A stretch of DNA of 64,000 bases from Candidatus Doudnabacteria bacterium RIFCSPHIGHO2_02_FULL_42_25 (GTDB lineage: Bacteria > Patescibacteria > Doudnabacteria > UBA920 > O2-02-FULL-48-8): positions 1 through 64,000 of the forward strand of contig MFEQ01000005.1 in assembly GCA_001777665.1 (NCBI GenBank). The letters run 5' to 3'. Both the position numbers and the translations under genes were made by a program. Under the pieces are notes generated by a model that ran no database searches, was not told where the DNA came from, and saw only the letters and a list, made by a program, of their open reading frames with translations. Positions 44,156 through 52,557 of this stretch are shown piece by piece. Each line of letters opens with the position of its first letter. Position 1 is the first letter of the stretch.

Positions 44156-45901
44156 TTAGTGTTTCACTCCACCCCATTCGACGACAGTAAATCCATTTCT
44201 CGTTGGTGTTTTAATTTCAAGACCTATTACATGTTTAGGTTTCTCTAGTGGCTCAAAGTCCATTAAAATTCGAATGATCGTGTCTGGCTGAGGATTTACT
44301 TCGAGAGGAGCCAATGCATCTAGTGCTTCGTTGTCCATGAAGGTTACAAAGTAATATGGCGCATCCTTCATGTATGGTTCCCAGTACTCAATAAAATCAA
44401 ATGACTCTTGTTTATTTAATCCCAGTTGTGTTAATTTTTCAACTAAGAATTGGTGAACATTATTTCGTTCAACTATAAATCCTTTTTCTGGAGTCTGATA
44501 TAATCCACCTCGTCCTTCCCAGAACAGATATGGGTATTCTTTGCCGTCCACAACAATTTTTCCGTCTGGATAGGCCGTGACTTCCCATCCATTGCCGTAT
44601 TCAGGATCAGTGTAAGTAAAGCCGCCCTTTGGATCAACCTTTACAGACACTTGGGTCTTCGCAGTCGGATATAGATATATTGCTGGTTTCGCACATTCTG
44701 CTTGAGGTTGAAAAGCCGCGTTTTCAAACTTAATTAGGCGATCAAATGGGTCTACCCAAAAGAAGACCGGATGTCGCTTTACAAATTCAGAATAAGGCAA
44801 CTTCACACCATCAAAAGGATTATATTTCATTTCATACAGATCTTTGAGAATACTATGGTTCGTATTTTTGAATGTGTACACAACCTCACCCGAGCCTGTT
44901 AATCCCGCAATCATTAGATCTTGTCCAATATTCACTTTGTCAGGCCATACTACTGAAGCGAAGTTTCTGAAACCGCATCCACCAATATCAGTATAAACAT
45001 AGGCTTCCTTATTTTTTTCACCACCCTCCCATGTCACATCAGCCACGCCGTCTTTATCAAGAAAGTTAGGTTCTAAAATGTATAGTTTAGTACTCCAATC
45101 AGGTGATTTAACATAGAATGCATTATTACTATAAACTGCTTTGTCTGTTTCAGACGCCGCTACAAAAACAGTTCCAACTTGAGGATCAGAAAATGCAACT
45201 TTTAAACCATCTGCATTAAACGGAATATAGCTACCCATAAAGAATCCGGGTTCAGCAGCCGTTAAGACTTGCGACGGCTTAGGTCCAGTTATCTTTTCTG
45301 GAAATTCGAGATCACTTATTGTAAAGGTGTTGTCGAGCGAGTATGTCGTTTCATCTAGTGCCATGTCTTCGATAAAATCAGTATACTTAGTTAAAAATAC
45401 TGGTTTAATTCCTGCTTTAATGAGTATTGTGGCGTAAGAAGGCCCGCCCATACATTGACAAGGCAGAACACCTAGATTGATTGTGTAGTCTTTGTACTTT
45501 CCTTCATTGATTTTACCTAGTTCGTAAAAATCAACGTAATTATCCTGAGCTGTGTTAGGGTCTATAAAAATTTCTAAATTATTTATCTTCTTAGGAAAAT
45601 GCCACGACACTAAATTACTTATCTTCGGCTGAGGGTATGTATAAATATTTGGAATATTTTCAAACAAATCTGGCGGTATATATACTTCCGACTGAGGAGG
45701 GGGTGGTGGTAAAGGAGTCGGAGTTTCTGTGATAGGTGCAGGCGGAGTTATTACAGATGTGGTATTTTGTTTGAGATAATATGCCCCTGCTGCCAATCCA
45801 CCCATAACTAAAACAAAGATTCCTAAAGCCGCCCATCGATTCATAGTTAGTTTTTTGGGTTCATTAACAGGGCTTGGAGTTGGTGTAGGAGTTGTTTCCA
45901 T
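44156..45901 (-). CDS. Large anchored extracellular protein, unknown
   Basis: 581 residues: a short Pro/Thr-rich cytoplasmic end, a helix (about 26-45), a Pro-rich linker, and a large exported part. A recognisable landmark is AECAKPAIYLYP (about 400) followed by a beta-rich region with WEGRGGLYQTPEKGF; I have no family name. Its genes on both sides are spaced by 4-5 bases, so it belongs to the same operon as the Memo-like and propeller proteins. Confidence 0.75.
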   Translation of the reverse strand: METTPTPTPSPVNEPKKLTMNRWAALGIFVLVMGGLAAGAYYLKQNTTSVITPPAPITETPTPLPPPPPQSEVYIPPDLFENIPNIYTYPQPKISNLVSWHFPKKINNLEIFIDPNTAQDNYVDFYELGKINEGKYKDYTINLGVLPCQCMGGPSYATILIKAGIKPVFLTKYTDFIEDMALDETTYSLDNTFTISDLEFPEKITGPKPSQVLTAAEPGFFMGSYIPFNADGLKVAFSDPQVGTVFVAASETDKAVYSNNAFYVKSPDWSTKLYILEPNFLDKDGVADVTWEGGEKNKEAYVYTDIGGCGFRNFASVVWPDKVNIGQDLMIAGLTGSGEVVYTFKNTNHSILKDLYEMKYNPFDGVKLPYSEFVKRHPVFFWVDPFDRLIKFENAAFQPQAECAKPAIYLYPTAKTQVSVKVDPKGGFTYTDPEYGNGWEVTAYPDGKIVVDGKEYPYLFWEGRGGLYQTPEKGFIVERNNVHQFLVEKLTQLGLNKQESFDFIEYWEPYMKDAPYYFVTFMDNEALDALAPLEVNPQPDTIIRILMDFEPLEKPKHVIGLEIKTPTRNGFTVVEWGGVKH

Positions 45902-45906
45902 AAAAA

Positions 45907-47151
45907 TTATTTAATGATAACATGCCCAGTTTTAATTTGATTTTTTATGTCTTGATCGACTTTTGAACTGGTAGCAATGTTTGCTAATATTGTATCAGCT
46001 TTGACTTTCGTAAGCAATTTTACTTGATTTTTGTCAATTTCGATCGGAAATAGATACACTTCCTTCACTAGCTCTGCTCGTTTTACTAACCCTACAGCAA
46101 TTGGATAATCCTGAAGGTCCAGAAACTTAATCTCTCCCGGCATCGTATTCGTAATCACATCGTTAAATTCAAAAAGTCGCTCGCTTTTTGTGAATGCATA
46201 TTCGGGACTTCGTTTATCATTAAACCGATCACTATTAAAGAACTGATCTAACCCTTGATGATATAAAACGGTTGTGTTATTGTCCGGCTCTATCGCACCA
46301 CTCGTAAAATAACCGTTAATATAACTTGTGGTTTCTATATAATTATAATTTCCAGTTCCCTTTGAAGTATTCGAATGATTCGTTATGACAAATTTATTAT
46401 GTCCAATCAAGTTTAAGGTCTGTAAAAATAATCGCATCCCGCCTTTCGAATCGATGTCTAGTTTTTCTATTCGTTCAAAATCAAAATTCCTAATCGTCGA
46501 AATAGTTTGCAGATCATGAAAATCTGCGGCGTTACTAGGTAAATAATGTGAGAAATCAAATGAACCAATCATTACTGCATCCCCTACAATAATTTTCGAC
46601 AGCTCCGAACTCAAATTGACAAGCTGTTCTTTATTGGCATTGTCTTTGATAATCAATGGGACGACTGTCGCATTGGGTATAGATTTTTTTATAAAACTAA
46701 CAATAGAATTAATTCCATGTTCAGTTTTAAAAGGTTCTTCCACCACATTCAACAATCCAAGAGTTTCAAGCTTACTAATTAGGGAAAGGTTTGGATTAAG
46801 ATCTCCATATGGAGTTTGCCAAGAGTATTTTGAAGCGATGACTCCCCCATTTCCTGCGTAAAAATGATTTGGGCTAATCAAAATGACGGTAAGTTCCTCC
46901 TCCGATCGGATCGCGTTTAATTGCTGCGCTACAAAGTTTGGAAAAAGCATATGATGATTAACAAAGATTGCTTTTGTCACCAACTTTTCTTCTGATACTC
47001 CTTTGTACGCTTGTTCGTAAAATTCTAACTTATACGGGGTTGGATGTGAACCGTTAATAGTTTCAGTCTCTTTTTCAGGCATTTGTATAACTAAAAACAA
47101 AGTTACAACACCAAGTGCTGCAATTGTAAAATTTTTAACAAATTCCTTCAT
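45907..47151 (-). CDS. Memo-like (AmmeMemoRadiSam protein B) domain, anchored
   Basis: 414 residues with an N-terminal helix (about 8-24). The Memo pattern is visible: AIFVNHHMLFPNFVAQQL, VILISPNHFYAG, WQTPYGDLN, EHGINSIVSFI, and MIGSFDFSHYLPSNAADFHD. In Memo proteins the His, Asp and Cys of these segments line a metal site. About 130 extra residues follow. Anchored export of a Memo domain is unusual. Start overlaps murI by four bases. Confidence 0.82.
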   Translation of the reverse strand: MKEFVKNFTIAALGVVTLFLVIQMPEKETETINGSHPTPYKLEFYEQAYKGVSEEKLVTKAIFVNHHMLFPNFVAQQLNAIRSEEELTVILISPNHFYAGNGGVIASKYSWQTPYGDLNPNLSLISKLETLGLLNVVEEPFKTEHGINSIVSFIKKSIPNATVVPLIIKDNANKEQLVNLSSELSKIIVGDAVMIGSFDFSHYLPSNAADFHDLQTISTIRNFDFERIEKLDIDSKGGMRLFLQTLNLIGHNKFVITNHSNTSKGTGNYNYIETTSYINGYFTSGAIEPDNNTTVLYHQGLDQFFNSDRFNDKRSPEYAFTKSERLFEFNDVITNTMPGEIKFLDLQDYPIAVGLVKRAELVKEVYLFPIEIDKNQVKLLTKVKADTILANIATSSKVDQDIKNQIKTGHVIIK

Positions 47152-47936
47152 ACTTTCGCCAGTGTTAGAACCAGTTTTTTACCAAACCATAGCTTAGCAG
47201 ATTTATGAAACGTCGGGTTCAGTTTCGTTACAAAAAACTTTCGTTCATTTCTTTGCGACAAATTCCTCTCAATTTCAGGATGATTGTCTAAGTAATCTTG
47301 AAGCTTTACAGGAACAATACTTTCTTGGCTAATTATTTTTATACCTTTCAAATGTTGCGCGAATTCGTCCCTGACTATCGCATAATGAGTACAACCTAAA
47401 ATTAAATTTTTAACCTTCTTTTCTCGTACTAAATCAGCGTACTCTTTTACCTTTATACTTAGTTTATCCAAATGTCCAGATTCGATCAATGGGACTAATT
47501 CTGGTGCTGCAATTTCCGTTATTTTCAGCTTCGGATTGATATTTTTCAGTTCTTTCGTATAGGCTTTAGCGTTTACGGTGCTCGATGTGGCGAGCACGCA
47601 AACATTGCCTGCTTTTATGAGCTCAACCGTGGGTCTTATTACTCCCAATACTTTTTTATCAGGATAACTTGATTTCAAAAACTTTTGCTGAATTTTTCTT
47701 AATGCTTGGGCAGATGAAGTATTGCAGGCAACTATCACTAAACCACAGCCTTGGTTGAATAAAAATTCAACAGCGTTGCGAGTAAGTTCATAAATCTCTT
47801 CCTGACTTTTTTCGCCGTAAGGTAAATTTTTAGTATCACCCAAGAAAACAAAGTCATATTTACTTAATTTACTACGTAGCATACTACGTAGTAAATATAA
47901 TCCTCCGAGTCCTGAATCGAAAAAGCCGATCTTCAT
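47148..47936 (-). CDS. murI: Glutamate racemase
   Basis: 262 residues. DSGLGGLYLLRSM, the catalytic cysteines in VACNTSSAQ and LGCTHYAIV, and GDTKNLPYG. Makes D-glutamate for peptidoglycan. The C-terminal 30 residues (NERKFFVTKLNPTFHKSAKLWFG) extend beyond the catalytic core. A perfect 12-bp inverted repeat lies inside the 5' part of the gene. Confidence 0.94.
   Translation of the reverse strand: MKIGFFDSGLGGLYLLRSMLRSKLSKYDFVFLGDTKNLPYGEKSQEEIYELTRNAVEFLFNQGCGLVIVACNTSSAQALRKIQQKFLKSSYPDKKVLGVIRPTVELIKAGNVCVLATSSTVNAKAYTKELKNINPKLKITEIAAPELVPLIESGHLDKLSIKVKEYADLVREKKVKNLILGCTHYAIVRDEFAQHLKGIKIISQESIVPVKLQDYLDNHPEIERNLSQRNERKFFVTKLNPTFHKSAKLWFGKKLVLTLAKV
47868..47895. repeat. Perfect 12-bp inverted repeat inside murI
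   Basis: tttactacgtag, spacer cata, ctacgtagtaaa. It encodes the LLRSMLRSK stretch of MurI. The motif tacgtag also occurs twice near 7511-7528 before repeat R1. Confidence 0.8.
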
Positions 47937-47955
47937 GTATTTTTACTTGTAATAA

Positions 47956-48279
47956 TCACTGGAGCTCATCTATTTTCGCAGCAAGAATAAAATCATTTTC
48001 AGTAAGCCCTCCAGCTGCATGCGTCCATAATTCAATCTCGACTTTTTTGTATGATATTTCCATTTCCGGATGATGGTCTTCAGCTTGGGCGATCAATGCG
48101 ACCTGATTCGCGAAACCCATGCTTTCTACGAAATTTTTAAATTTGAATTCTTTATCAAGTTTATTGTCTACGATTTTCCAGCCACGGTTAAGTTTGCGAA
48201 GATACTTCTTCACTTGTTGTTTAGAAAAAGGCGGAATTCCGCCCTCACATGGTACACATTTTTTATCAGCGAGTTTCAT
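47956..48279 (-). CDS. Pterin-4a-carbinolamine dehydratase
   Basis: 107 residues. EDHHPEMEISYKKVEIELWTHAAGGLTENDF contains the dehydratase active-site histidines and the usual HDAGGLT-type motif. It recycles pterin cofactors. An N-terminal CVPCEGG is typical of bacterial members. Overlaps the acylphosphatase gene by four bases. Confidence 0.92.
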   Translation of the reverse strand: MKLADKKCVPCEGGIPPFSKQQVKKYLRKLNRGWKIVDNKLDKEFKFKNFVESMGFANQVALIAQAEDHHPEMEISYKKVEIELWTHAAGGLTENDFILAAKIDELQ

Positions 48280-48521
48280 CTAATTTCAAAGTTTTTATAG
48301 CCAACCAAGCGGCTTTCTTCAAATTTCAAATCCTTAACTTTCGCAAACAAAGGCCCTCGATGGCACCAAGATAAAAATTCTTCCAGGCTGTCTTCCTGAC
48401 CCTCAACCTCGATATAGACACTCCCATCATCTTGGTTTTGGACAAACCCGGTGAGATGCAGCCCTTTCGCATGTTCTTTTGTTGACCATCGAAAAGTCAC
48501 TCCATGTACTCGCCCTCGAAT
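48276..48521 (-). CDS. Acylphosphatase with apparent non-standard start
   Basis: The family's phosphate loop GRVxGVxFR is fully encoded (RGRVHGVTFRWSTKEHAKGLHLTGFVQNQDDGSVYIEVEG), but the nearest ATG/GTG/TTG in frame is the GTG at 48500, in the middle of that loop. Upstream only ATT codons fit (48519-48521 or 48525-48527). A TATAAT box (complement at 48528-48533) puts the predicted mRNA start right at these codons. I therefore place the start at the ATT near 48521, giving about 81 residues. It hydrolyses acyl phosphates. A missed start or an inactive shortened protein remains possible. Confidence 0.75.
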   Translation of the reverse strand: MRGRVHGVTFRWSTKEHAKGLHLTGFVQNQDDGSVYIEVEGQEDSLEEFLSWCHRGPLFAKVKDLKFEESRLVGYKNFEIR

Positions 48522-48545
48522 TTGAATATTATAGTGTCTAATCCG

Positions 48546-48977
48546 TTATCTCCAACCTCCGAGAATTAATCCGAACACTAGCAGCTGAACTAAAAAGTAA
48601 AATGTATTAATAGACCAAAGTTTCCACGACTTGGCTCCCCACAGGACATCACTCATAGTCACTGGAACGACGAACCCTAGCCATACCCAGAAACCGCTCT
48701 GTAAACCAGCACTTATACCTTCAGTCTTTAAATAAGTTCCAGCAAAGACAGTGTGATGAGACAGAACGTAAGCCATAACAAGAGCGCCGATAAATGCCAA
48801 AGCATAACTCTTCATCATGCCTTTTTTCATCTCATCTCTTTTTGCAGTATCAAGGTTGTCCCAACCAGAAAGTTTAGCCCAAATTTTTCCAAACAAAGGA
48901 CCGTACCAAATCGAACCGATGATCATGCTTGCAACCCCGCAAGCAAGAATTGCCCAATAATTCACTGGAACATCCAT
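48546..48977 (-). CDS. DUF1761-type membrane protein
   Basis: 143 residues with four hydrophobic helices. INYWAILACGVASMIIGSIWYGPLFGKIWAKLSG at the start and GFVVPVTMSDVLWGAKSWKLWSINTFYFL near the end match the DUF1761 family. Function unknown. The 40-bp dyad at 49059-49098 lies 80 bases upstream. Confidence 0.82.
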   Translation of the reverse strand: MDVPVNYWAILACGVASMIIGSIWYGPLFGKIWAKLSGWDNLDTAKRDEMKKGMMKSYALAFIGALVMAYVLSHHTVFAGTYLKTEGISAGLQSGFWVWLGFVVPVTMSDVLWGAKSWKLWSINTFYFLVQLLVFGLILGGWR

Positions 48978-49058
48978 GTGATTTAAATTAATTATCTAAA
49001 CAAAGCATAAAACGGAAGCAATTTTCCGTCAATTGGTATTAATATTTGATGTCAAAAC

Positions 49059-49098
49059 TTGTCGCAAAAATACTGTAATTACATCATTTTTGCGACAA
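49059..49098. promoter_or_regulatory. 40-bp dyad, copy 2
   Basis: ttgtcgcaaaaat … gtaattac … atttttgcgacaa: perfect 13-bp arms around an internal palindrome (tgtaattaca). The same 40-bp design stands at 22848. It lies between the CYTH gene and the DUF1761 gene, both leftward. Confidence 0.75.
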
Positions 49099-49100
49099 AC

Positions 49101-49667
49101 TTATTCGACACGTTCAAAAGTGAAGTATCTCAAATTCTTCACAGGGATTTTATATACCTCTTCAATAACTTCTGAAGCAGTCCCAAATACTCCTTTCGAA
49201 TAATCAAAACTTAAATCTTTTGCGGCAACTTTAATACTCTCTTCGGAAGGTCCCTCGATCTCGACATAGGTTGGTACCTTAGGCCAGGTATCGATATCCA
49301 CCACCACGTCATTGAATTTAAATTTATGTCGGTATTTCTCGTTTTCACGATCCATAACTAACCCTAACTCCTCTAAAAATGCTTTTAATTTTGCCGGCTC
49401 CTCAATCTTAAACTCGATCTCAAGTACACCAGTTGCTGTTCTTTGTTGCGAATGCTTATATGCAAAAAAGTAACCATTTTTTGTTTTTCTGATTCTCCCA
49501 AATTTTGTATCTTTCGGCCACTCCCCTTTCGCATCATGAAAAATCTGCTCGGTAATCAGCTCCTCGCCCAAATCCACGGCATGTAGAGCGTTGAGCTTTT
49601 CAATCAGAGCGTTTTTATCGACTTCTAGAAACTTAACTTCGATTTCCCGATTTTCAAGGGTTGTCAT
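49101..49667 (-). CDS. Second CYTH-domain protein, class IV cyclase/phosphatase-like
   Basis: 188 residues. REIEVKF (7-13) is the ExExK signature, then GRIRKTKNGYFFAYKHSQ, EIEFKIEEP and PTYVEIEGPSEE. Resembles the CyaB/thiamine triphosphatase-like branch. Different in sequence from the CYTH protein at 19878. Confidence 0.85.
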   Translation of the reverse strand: MTTLENREIEVKFLEVDKNALIEKLNALHAVDLGEELITEQIFHDAKGEWPKDTKFGRIRKTKNGYFFAYKHSQQRTATGVLEIEFKIEEPAKLKAFLEELGLVMDRENEKYRHKFKFNDVVVDIDTWPKVPTYVEIEGPSEESIKVAAKDLSFDYSKGVFGTASEVIEEVYKIPVKNLRYFTFERVE

Positions 49668-49819
49668 GCAGGATTAAAGAATGAGTATTATCTTCGCAAT
49701 TACATTCCTGCAGAGGTGTGCCTTTCAGGTGACACCCTTCTGTATCGCAATTCTTGGGAATATTTGAAACCCCTGCACAAGCTGGGCATACGTAGTGCTT
49801 CAATTGACTTTTCCTTTCA

Positions 49820-49958
49820 GATCTCCCCACTCCTTGAGAGGAGAGAAATTCTCTCCCTCATCAACCGCCGGGGGCTGGTCGGGGGTGAGGTAGATTCTAA
49901 GACTGGCTTGTAATCTACCCCTCCCTTAGTCCCTCCCCGCTCACGGGGAGGGAAATTC
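49820..49958. repeat. Dispersed repeat R2, copy 1
   Basis: Contains ctccctcatcaaccgccg followed by ggggctgg and ends in a cctccccgctcacggggagg hairpin. The same block recurs at 59475-59621. The whole stretch 49668-50035 holds no gene I can support; a hairpin ggtgt/acacc lies near 49713-49735. Confidence 0.7.
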
Positions 49959-50035
49959 TAATTAGTATTTATACTATAGCAAAAAAAATAGAGCACCGGA
50001 AAGCTGGTCCTCCTAAAAGGCGACTCGTCGTGAAG

Positions 50036-50527
50036 CTATAACTGAAGCTTGATCGCCCTCACTTTGTTCGTTTGTTCCTGGCGGAAATCAAGGAGTTTGT
50101 GTGCAAGACTGTCGTTGGAAAGCGCAAGGATAGATACAGCTAACAGAGCTGCATTATCCGCCTTTCCAATTGCAACCGTGGCAACGGGAACTCCACTTGG
50201 CATCTGCACGATCGAAAGCAGAGAATCAAGCCCATGAAGTGCTATGGTCATGATTGGAACACCAATCACAGGCAGGATTGTATGACCGGCAACCATTCCT
50301 GGCAGGTGTGCCGCTCCACCAGCTCCGGCGATAATGCATTTCAAGCCCCTGATGTGTGCCGTGTGCGCGTACTCAGTCATAAAATCTGGTGTCCGATGCG
50401 CACTAACTACTTCGTACTCAACTGGCACATCGAACTCCATTAACTTCTGAACGGCCAACTTCATCGTCGGCCAGTCCGAATCGCTGCCCATGATCACTCC
50501 AACTTGGGGATTCTGATGGACGTCCAT
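50036..50527 (-). CDS. purE: N5-carboxyaminoimidazole ribonucleotide mutase
   Basis: 163 residues, class I PurE. GVIMGSDSDWPTM, the SAHRTPDF motif, AGAGGAAHLPGMVAGHT, and QMPSGVPVATVAIGKADNAALLA. It acts at the CO2-incorporating step of purine synthesis; no purK, purC or other early gene is nearby. ATG preceded by GAGGAGG. G+C-richer than the flanking genes; it shares its island with a small Cys-rich gene. Confidence 0.96.
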   Translation of the reverse strand: MDVHQNPQVGVIMGSDSDWPTMKLAVQKLMEFDVPVEYEVVSAHRTPDFMTEYAHTAHIRGLKCIIAGAGGAAHLPGMVAGHTILPVIGVPIMTIALHGLDSLLSIVQMPSGVPVATVAIGKADNAALLAVSILALSNDSLAHKLLDFRQEQTNKVRAIKLQL

Positions 50528-50554
50528 GTTGTCCTCCTCATGAAAGAGCCCTAA

Positions 50555-50746
50555 CTACGATGGGCTTACTGTTGGGGGATTTGCAACGTCAGTACACTCG
50601 TAGTTACGACGATGATTTGGATTCTCACAACTCGAACCCTTCTCTTCGCAGTAACTGACAACTCTGGTAGTGTTTAGTTCGCTGTAACGACCTATCACGC
50701 AACCGCAAGAAAGCGTCCGGAAACCGAGTAACCGTGCTAAAGCCAT
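50555..50746 (-). CDS. Small cysteine-rich protein
   Basis: 63 residues. GFRTLSCGCVIGRYSELN, YCEEKGSSCENPNHRRNYECTD: a C-x-C pair, then Cys and His spaced like a compact zinc fold. The ATG follows AAGGAGG. No signal peptide. First gene of the purE island, 27 bases before purE. Function unknown. Confidence 0.7.
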   Translation of the reverse strand: MALARLLGFRTLSCGCVIGRYSELNTTRVVSYCEEKGSSCENPNHRRNYECTDVANPPTVSPS

Positions 50747-50802
50747 ACGTGCCTCCTTGTTCGCTTATTGTATTTTAATTTGCTTTCGATGGCAAATTAA
50801 CC

Positions 50803-52500
50803 TCATGGTGCATTTAGTATGTGATCAGGGACTAACCACTGACAGCTAGTTTTGTCTTTTTTGATTCTTAAAATATCTTGCTCTAAAGCTTGTTTATGAA
50901 TATCGATAAAGGCTTGGATAACTTGATTGACTTCGTCTGCCGAAAGTTTATTTAAATCAAAGTCGATATAAGAGTACTCGCCCACTTTCGGCAAACCTTC
51001 TTGCTGATTAAACACAAAATACATCCGTTTGTATTTATGTAAAATACTTTCATACTTCACAGTATGAAAGTAAATTTCCAGGAGAGTTTTGGATTCGGCT
51101 CCGGTTAGAAACAAAATGGGATAGCGAAACCAACAGTCATTGTCAGAAACACGGACTATAACTAAATCGCTTTGGTTTAATCCCATTCTTTGAAATTGCT
51201 CGGCGGCTTGATAAAACTTTTCGTTTTCAGAATCATAATTATATGCTTGAGCTCGATATTCGTTGAATTGTTGGGTGAAACGCACAGACTCATAACCTAC
51301 GGCAAGGATCGCAAGAATTAAAACTCCTACAGTCACCATTCCGACGGTAGTATGCCGGAGGAATCTCTCCTTCAAGCTCTGGAGAGCGATCTCTCCACTC
51401 CGCTTCGCTCCGGTCGAGATGGTTAAAAATAGGCCATAGACAATAAAATACCAACTCAATAAATAGCTTTGATAAATAAAGTTCGGAACTTTGGATGTAA
51501 CCAAAGATATGGCGATCAGATTCCAAAGAAACCACCCACCCGCAAGTGTTAATGTGGTTCGTCTAGTCCGGTACCATGATACCGCAGCGACAGCAAGCCC
51601 TACAAAAAAAATCCATGTCCAGCCAAATAAGTATCTTTGCGGTAAATAGTTTGTAAAATGCCAATGCCACGGCCGTTCCCAACCTTCTAACTGATTGAAA
51701 TGAGAAAAGGTTACAAGTAATCCATTTTTAAATGCCTCGGGAGATACTAGAAACAATGGTAAATAATAAACAACAAGAGCAGCAACTAAGCTACCCCCTG
51801 CAATCAGAAGTTTCCTGTAACTTTGCTTGTCTCGACTCAATAAAATCAACAGCGTCGCGACTGGAATAGCTCCCAGTAAATTTTTTGCCATGATCGGCAG
51901 CGCTACAACTAAACTGATAACTATTAACTGATAACTGCTAACTGATTTTCTATTCTTCAAATACCAAAGAATGGCTCCGAAACTGGCCACAACTGTGAAC
52001 GCCAGGACGATATCAGAAACTCCGAAAGCGTAGCCTGTGATCAACTCATGAGTAAAAGGCGTGTTGACCCAAAGTATTGCGGAAATAGTTGCCGCTCCTG
52101 CTGCCAACAAACTTTTTTTATAGTTATAAACTACAAAAATAAACAAAAGTCCGGTGAGTAGAGTCACGAAAGCAAAAGCCAGTCTTTTGACTTCGATAGT
52201 AACTTGTCCGTCAATCTCAAAAAAAATATACGGAACATACGCAAACATCGGTGGGATATGCTGCCAGTACGGTCCTTCCATCCAATTCCCCTGTTCCTCA
52301 ACGAAAGGATTGACCCTGACCATTGGTGGGAAAAATTTTCGTGTGATATTGGCGGCAACGACAGAATTCGACGACTCATCATGCGCATGTAAGTTCTTTT
52401 CAAAAATCAATGGAAAATCAGACCGAGTATTGCGCACAAAAACAATGCTAAAAGTTAGCATTAAAATTGTCACCGCCACTTGTTTCTGATATCTTGCCAT
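50803..52500 (-). CDS. GT-C fold membrane glycosyltransferase
   Basis: 565 residues with about 10 transmembrane helices and a soluble C-terminal 130 residues. The N-terminal exoplasmic loop HDESSNSVVAANITRKFF has the acidic residues of ArnT/PMT-type (GT39/GT83-like) transferases that use polyprenyl-phosphate sugars. Residues of GAKRSGEIALQSLKERFLRHTT are encoded by an in-frame copy of repeat R1. Sugar and acceptor unknown. Confidence 0.8.
   Translation of the reverse strand: MARYQKQVAVTILMLTFSIVFVRNTRSDFPLIFEKNLHAHDESSNSVVAANITRKFFPPMVRVNPFVEEQGNWMEGPYWQHIPPMFAYVPYIFFEIDGQVTIEVKRLAFAFVTLLTGLLFIFVVYNYKKSLLAAGAATISAILWVNTPFTHELITGYAFGVSDIVLAFTVVASFGAILWYLKNRKSVSSYQLIVISLVVALPIMAKNLLGAIPVATLLILLSRDKQSYRKLLIAGGSLVAALVVYYLPLFLVSPEAFKNGLLVTFSHFNQLEGWERPWHWHFTNYLPQRYLFGWTWIFFVGLAVAAVSWYRTRRTTLTLAGGWFLWNLIAISLVTSKVPNFIYQSYLLSWYFIVYGLFLTISTGAKRSGEIALQSLKERFLRHTTVGMVTVGVLILAILAVGYESVRFTQQFNEYRAQAYNYDSENEKFYQAAEQFQRMGLNQSDLVIVRVSDNDCWFRYPILFLTGAESKTLLEIYFHTVKYESILHKYKRMYFVFNQQEGLPKVGEYSYIDFDLNKLSADEVNQVIQAFIDIHKQALEQDILRIKKDKTSCQWLVPDHILNAP
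51354..51426 (-). repeat. Repeat R1 copy 3, inside a coding sequence
   Basis: On the minus strand it reads aaccatctcgaccggagcg, then ggagtggagagatcgctctcc and ggagagattcctcc, matching the head of the copies at 7534 and 11318. It lies wholly inside the glycosyltransferase gene and keeps the frame open. Confidence 0.7.
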
Positions 52501-52520
52501 ACCATAATCTTACCTCAAGC

Positions 52521-52549
52521 TTGACAATTTGGCTAAAAAAGTGTACTAT
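52521..52549 (+). promoter_or_regulatory. Consensus promoter of the DEAD helicase gene
   Basis: TTGACA, 17 bases, TACTAT; eight bases then separate it from the ATG at 52558, so the mRNA would have almost no leader. Confidence 0.85.
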
Positions 52550-52557
52550 TAGTCGTT

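Noticed and set aside
49101..49667. CYTH gene as a recent duplicate of the one at 19878
   Set aside because: The two proteins share only the ExExK fold signature and differ in length and the rest of the sequence, so they are not a recent copy.
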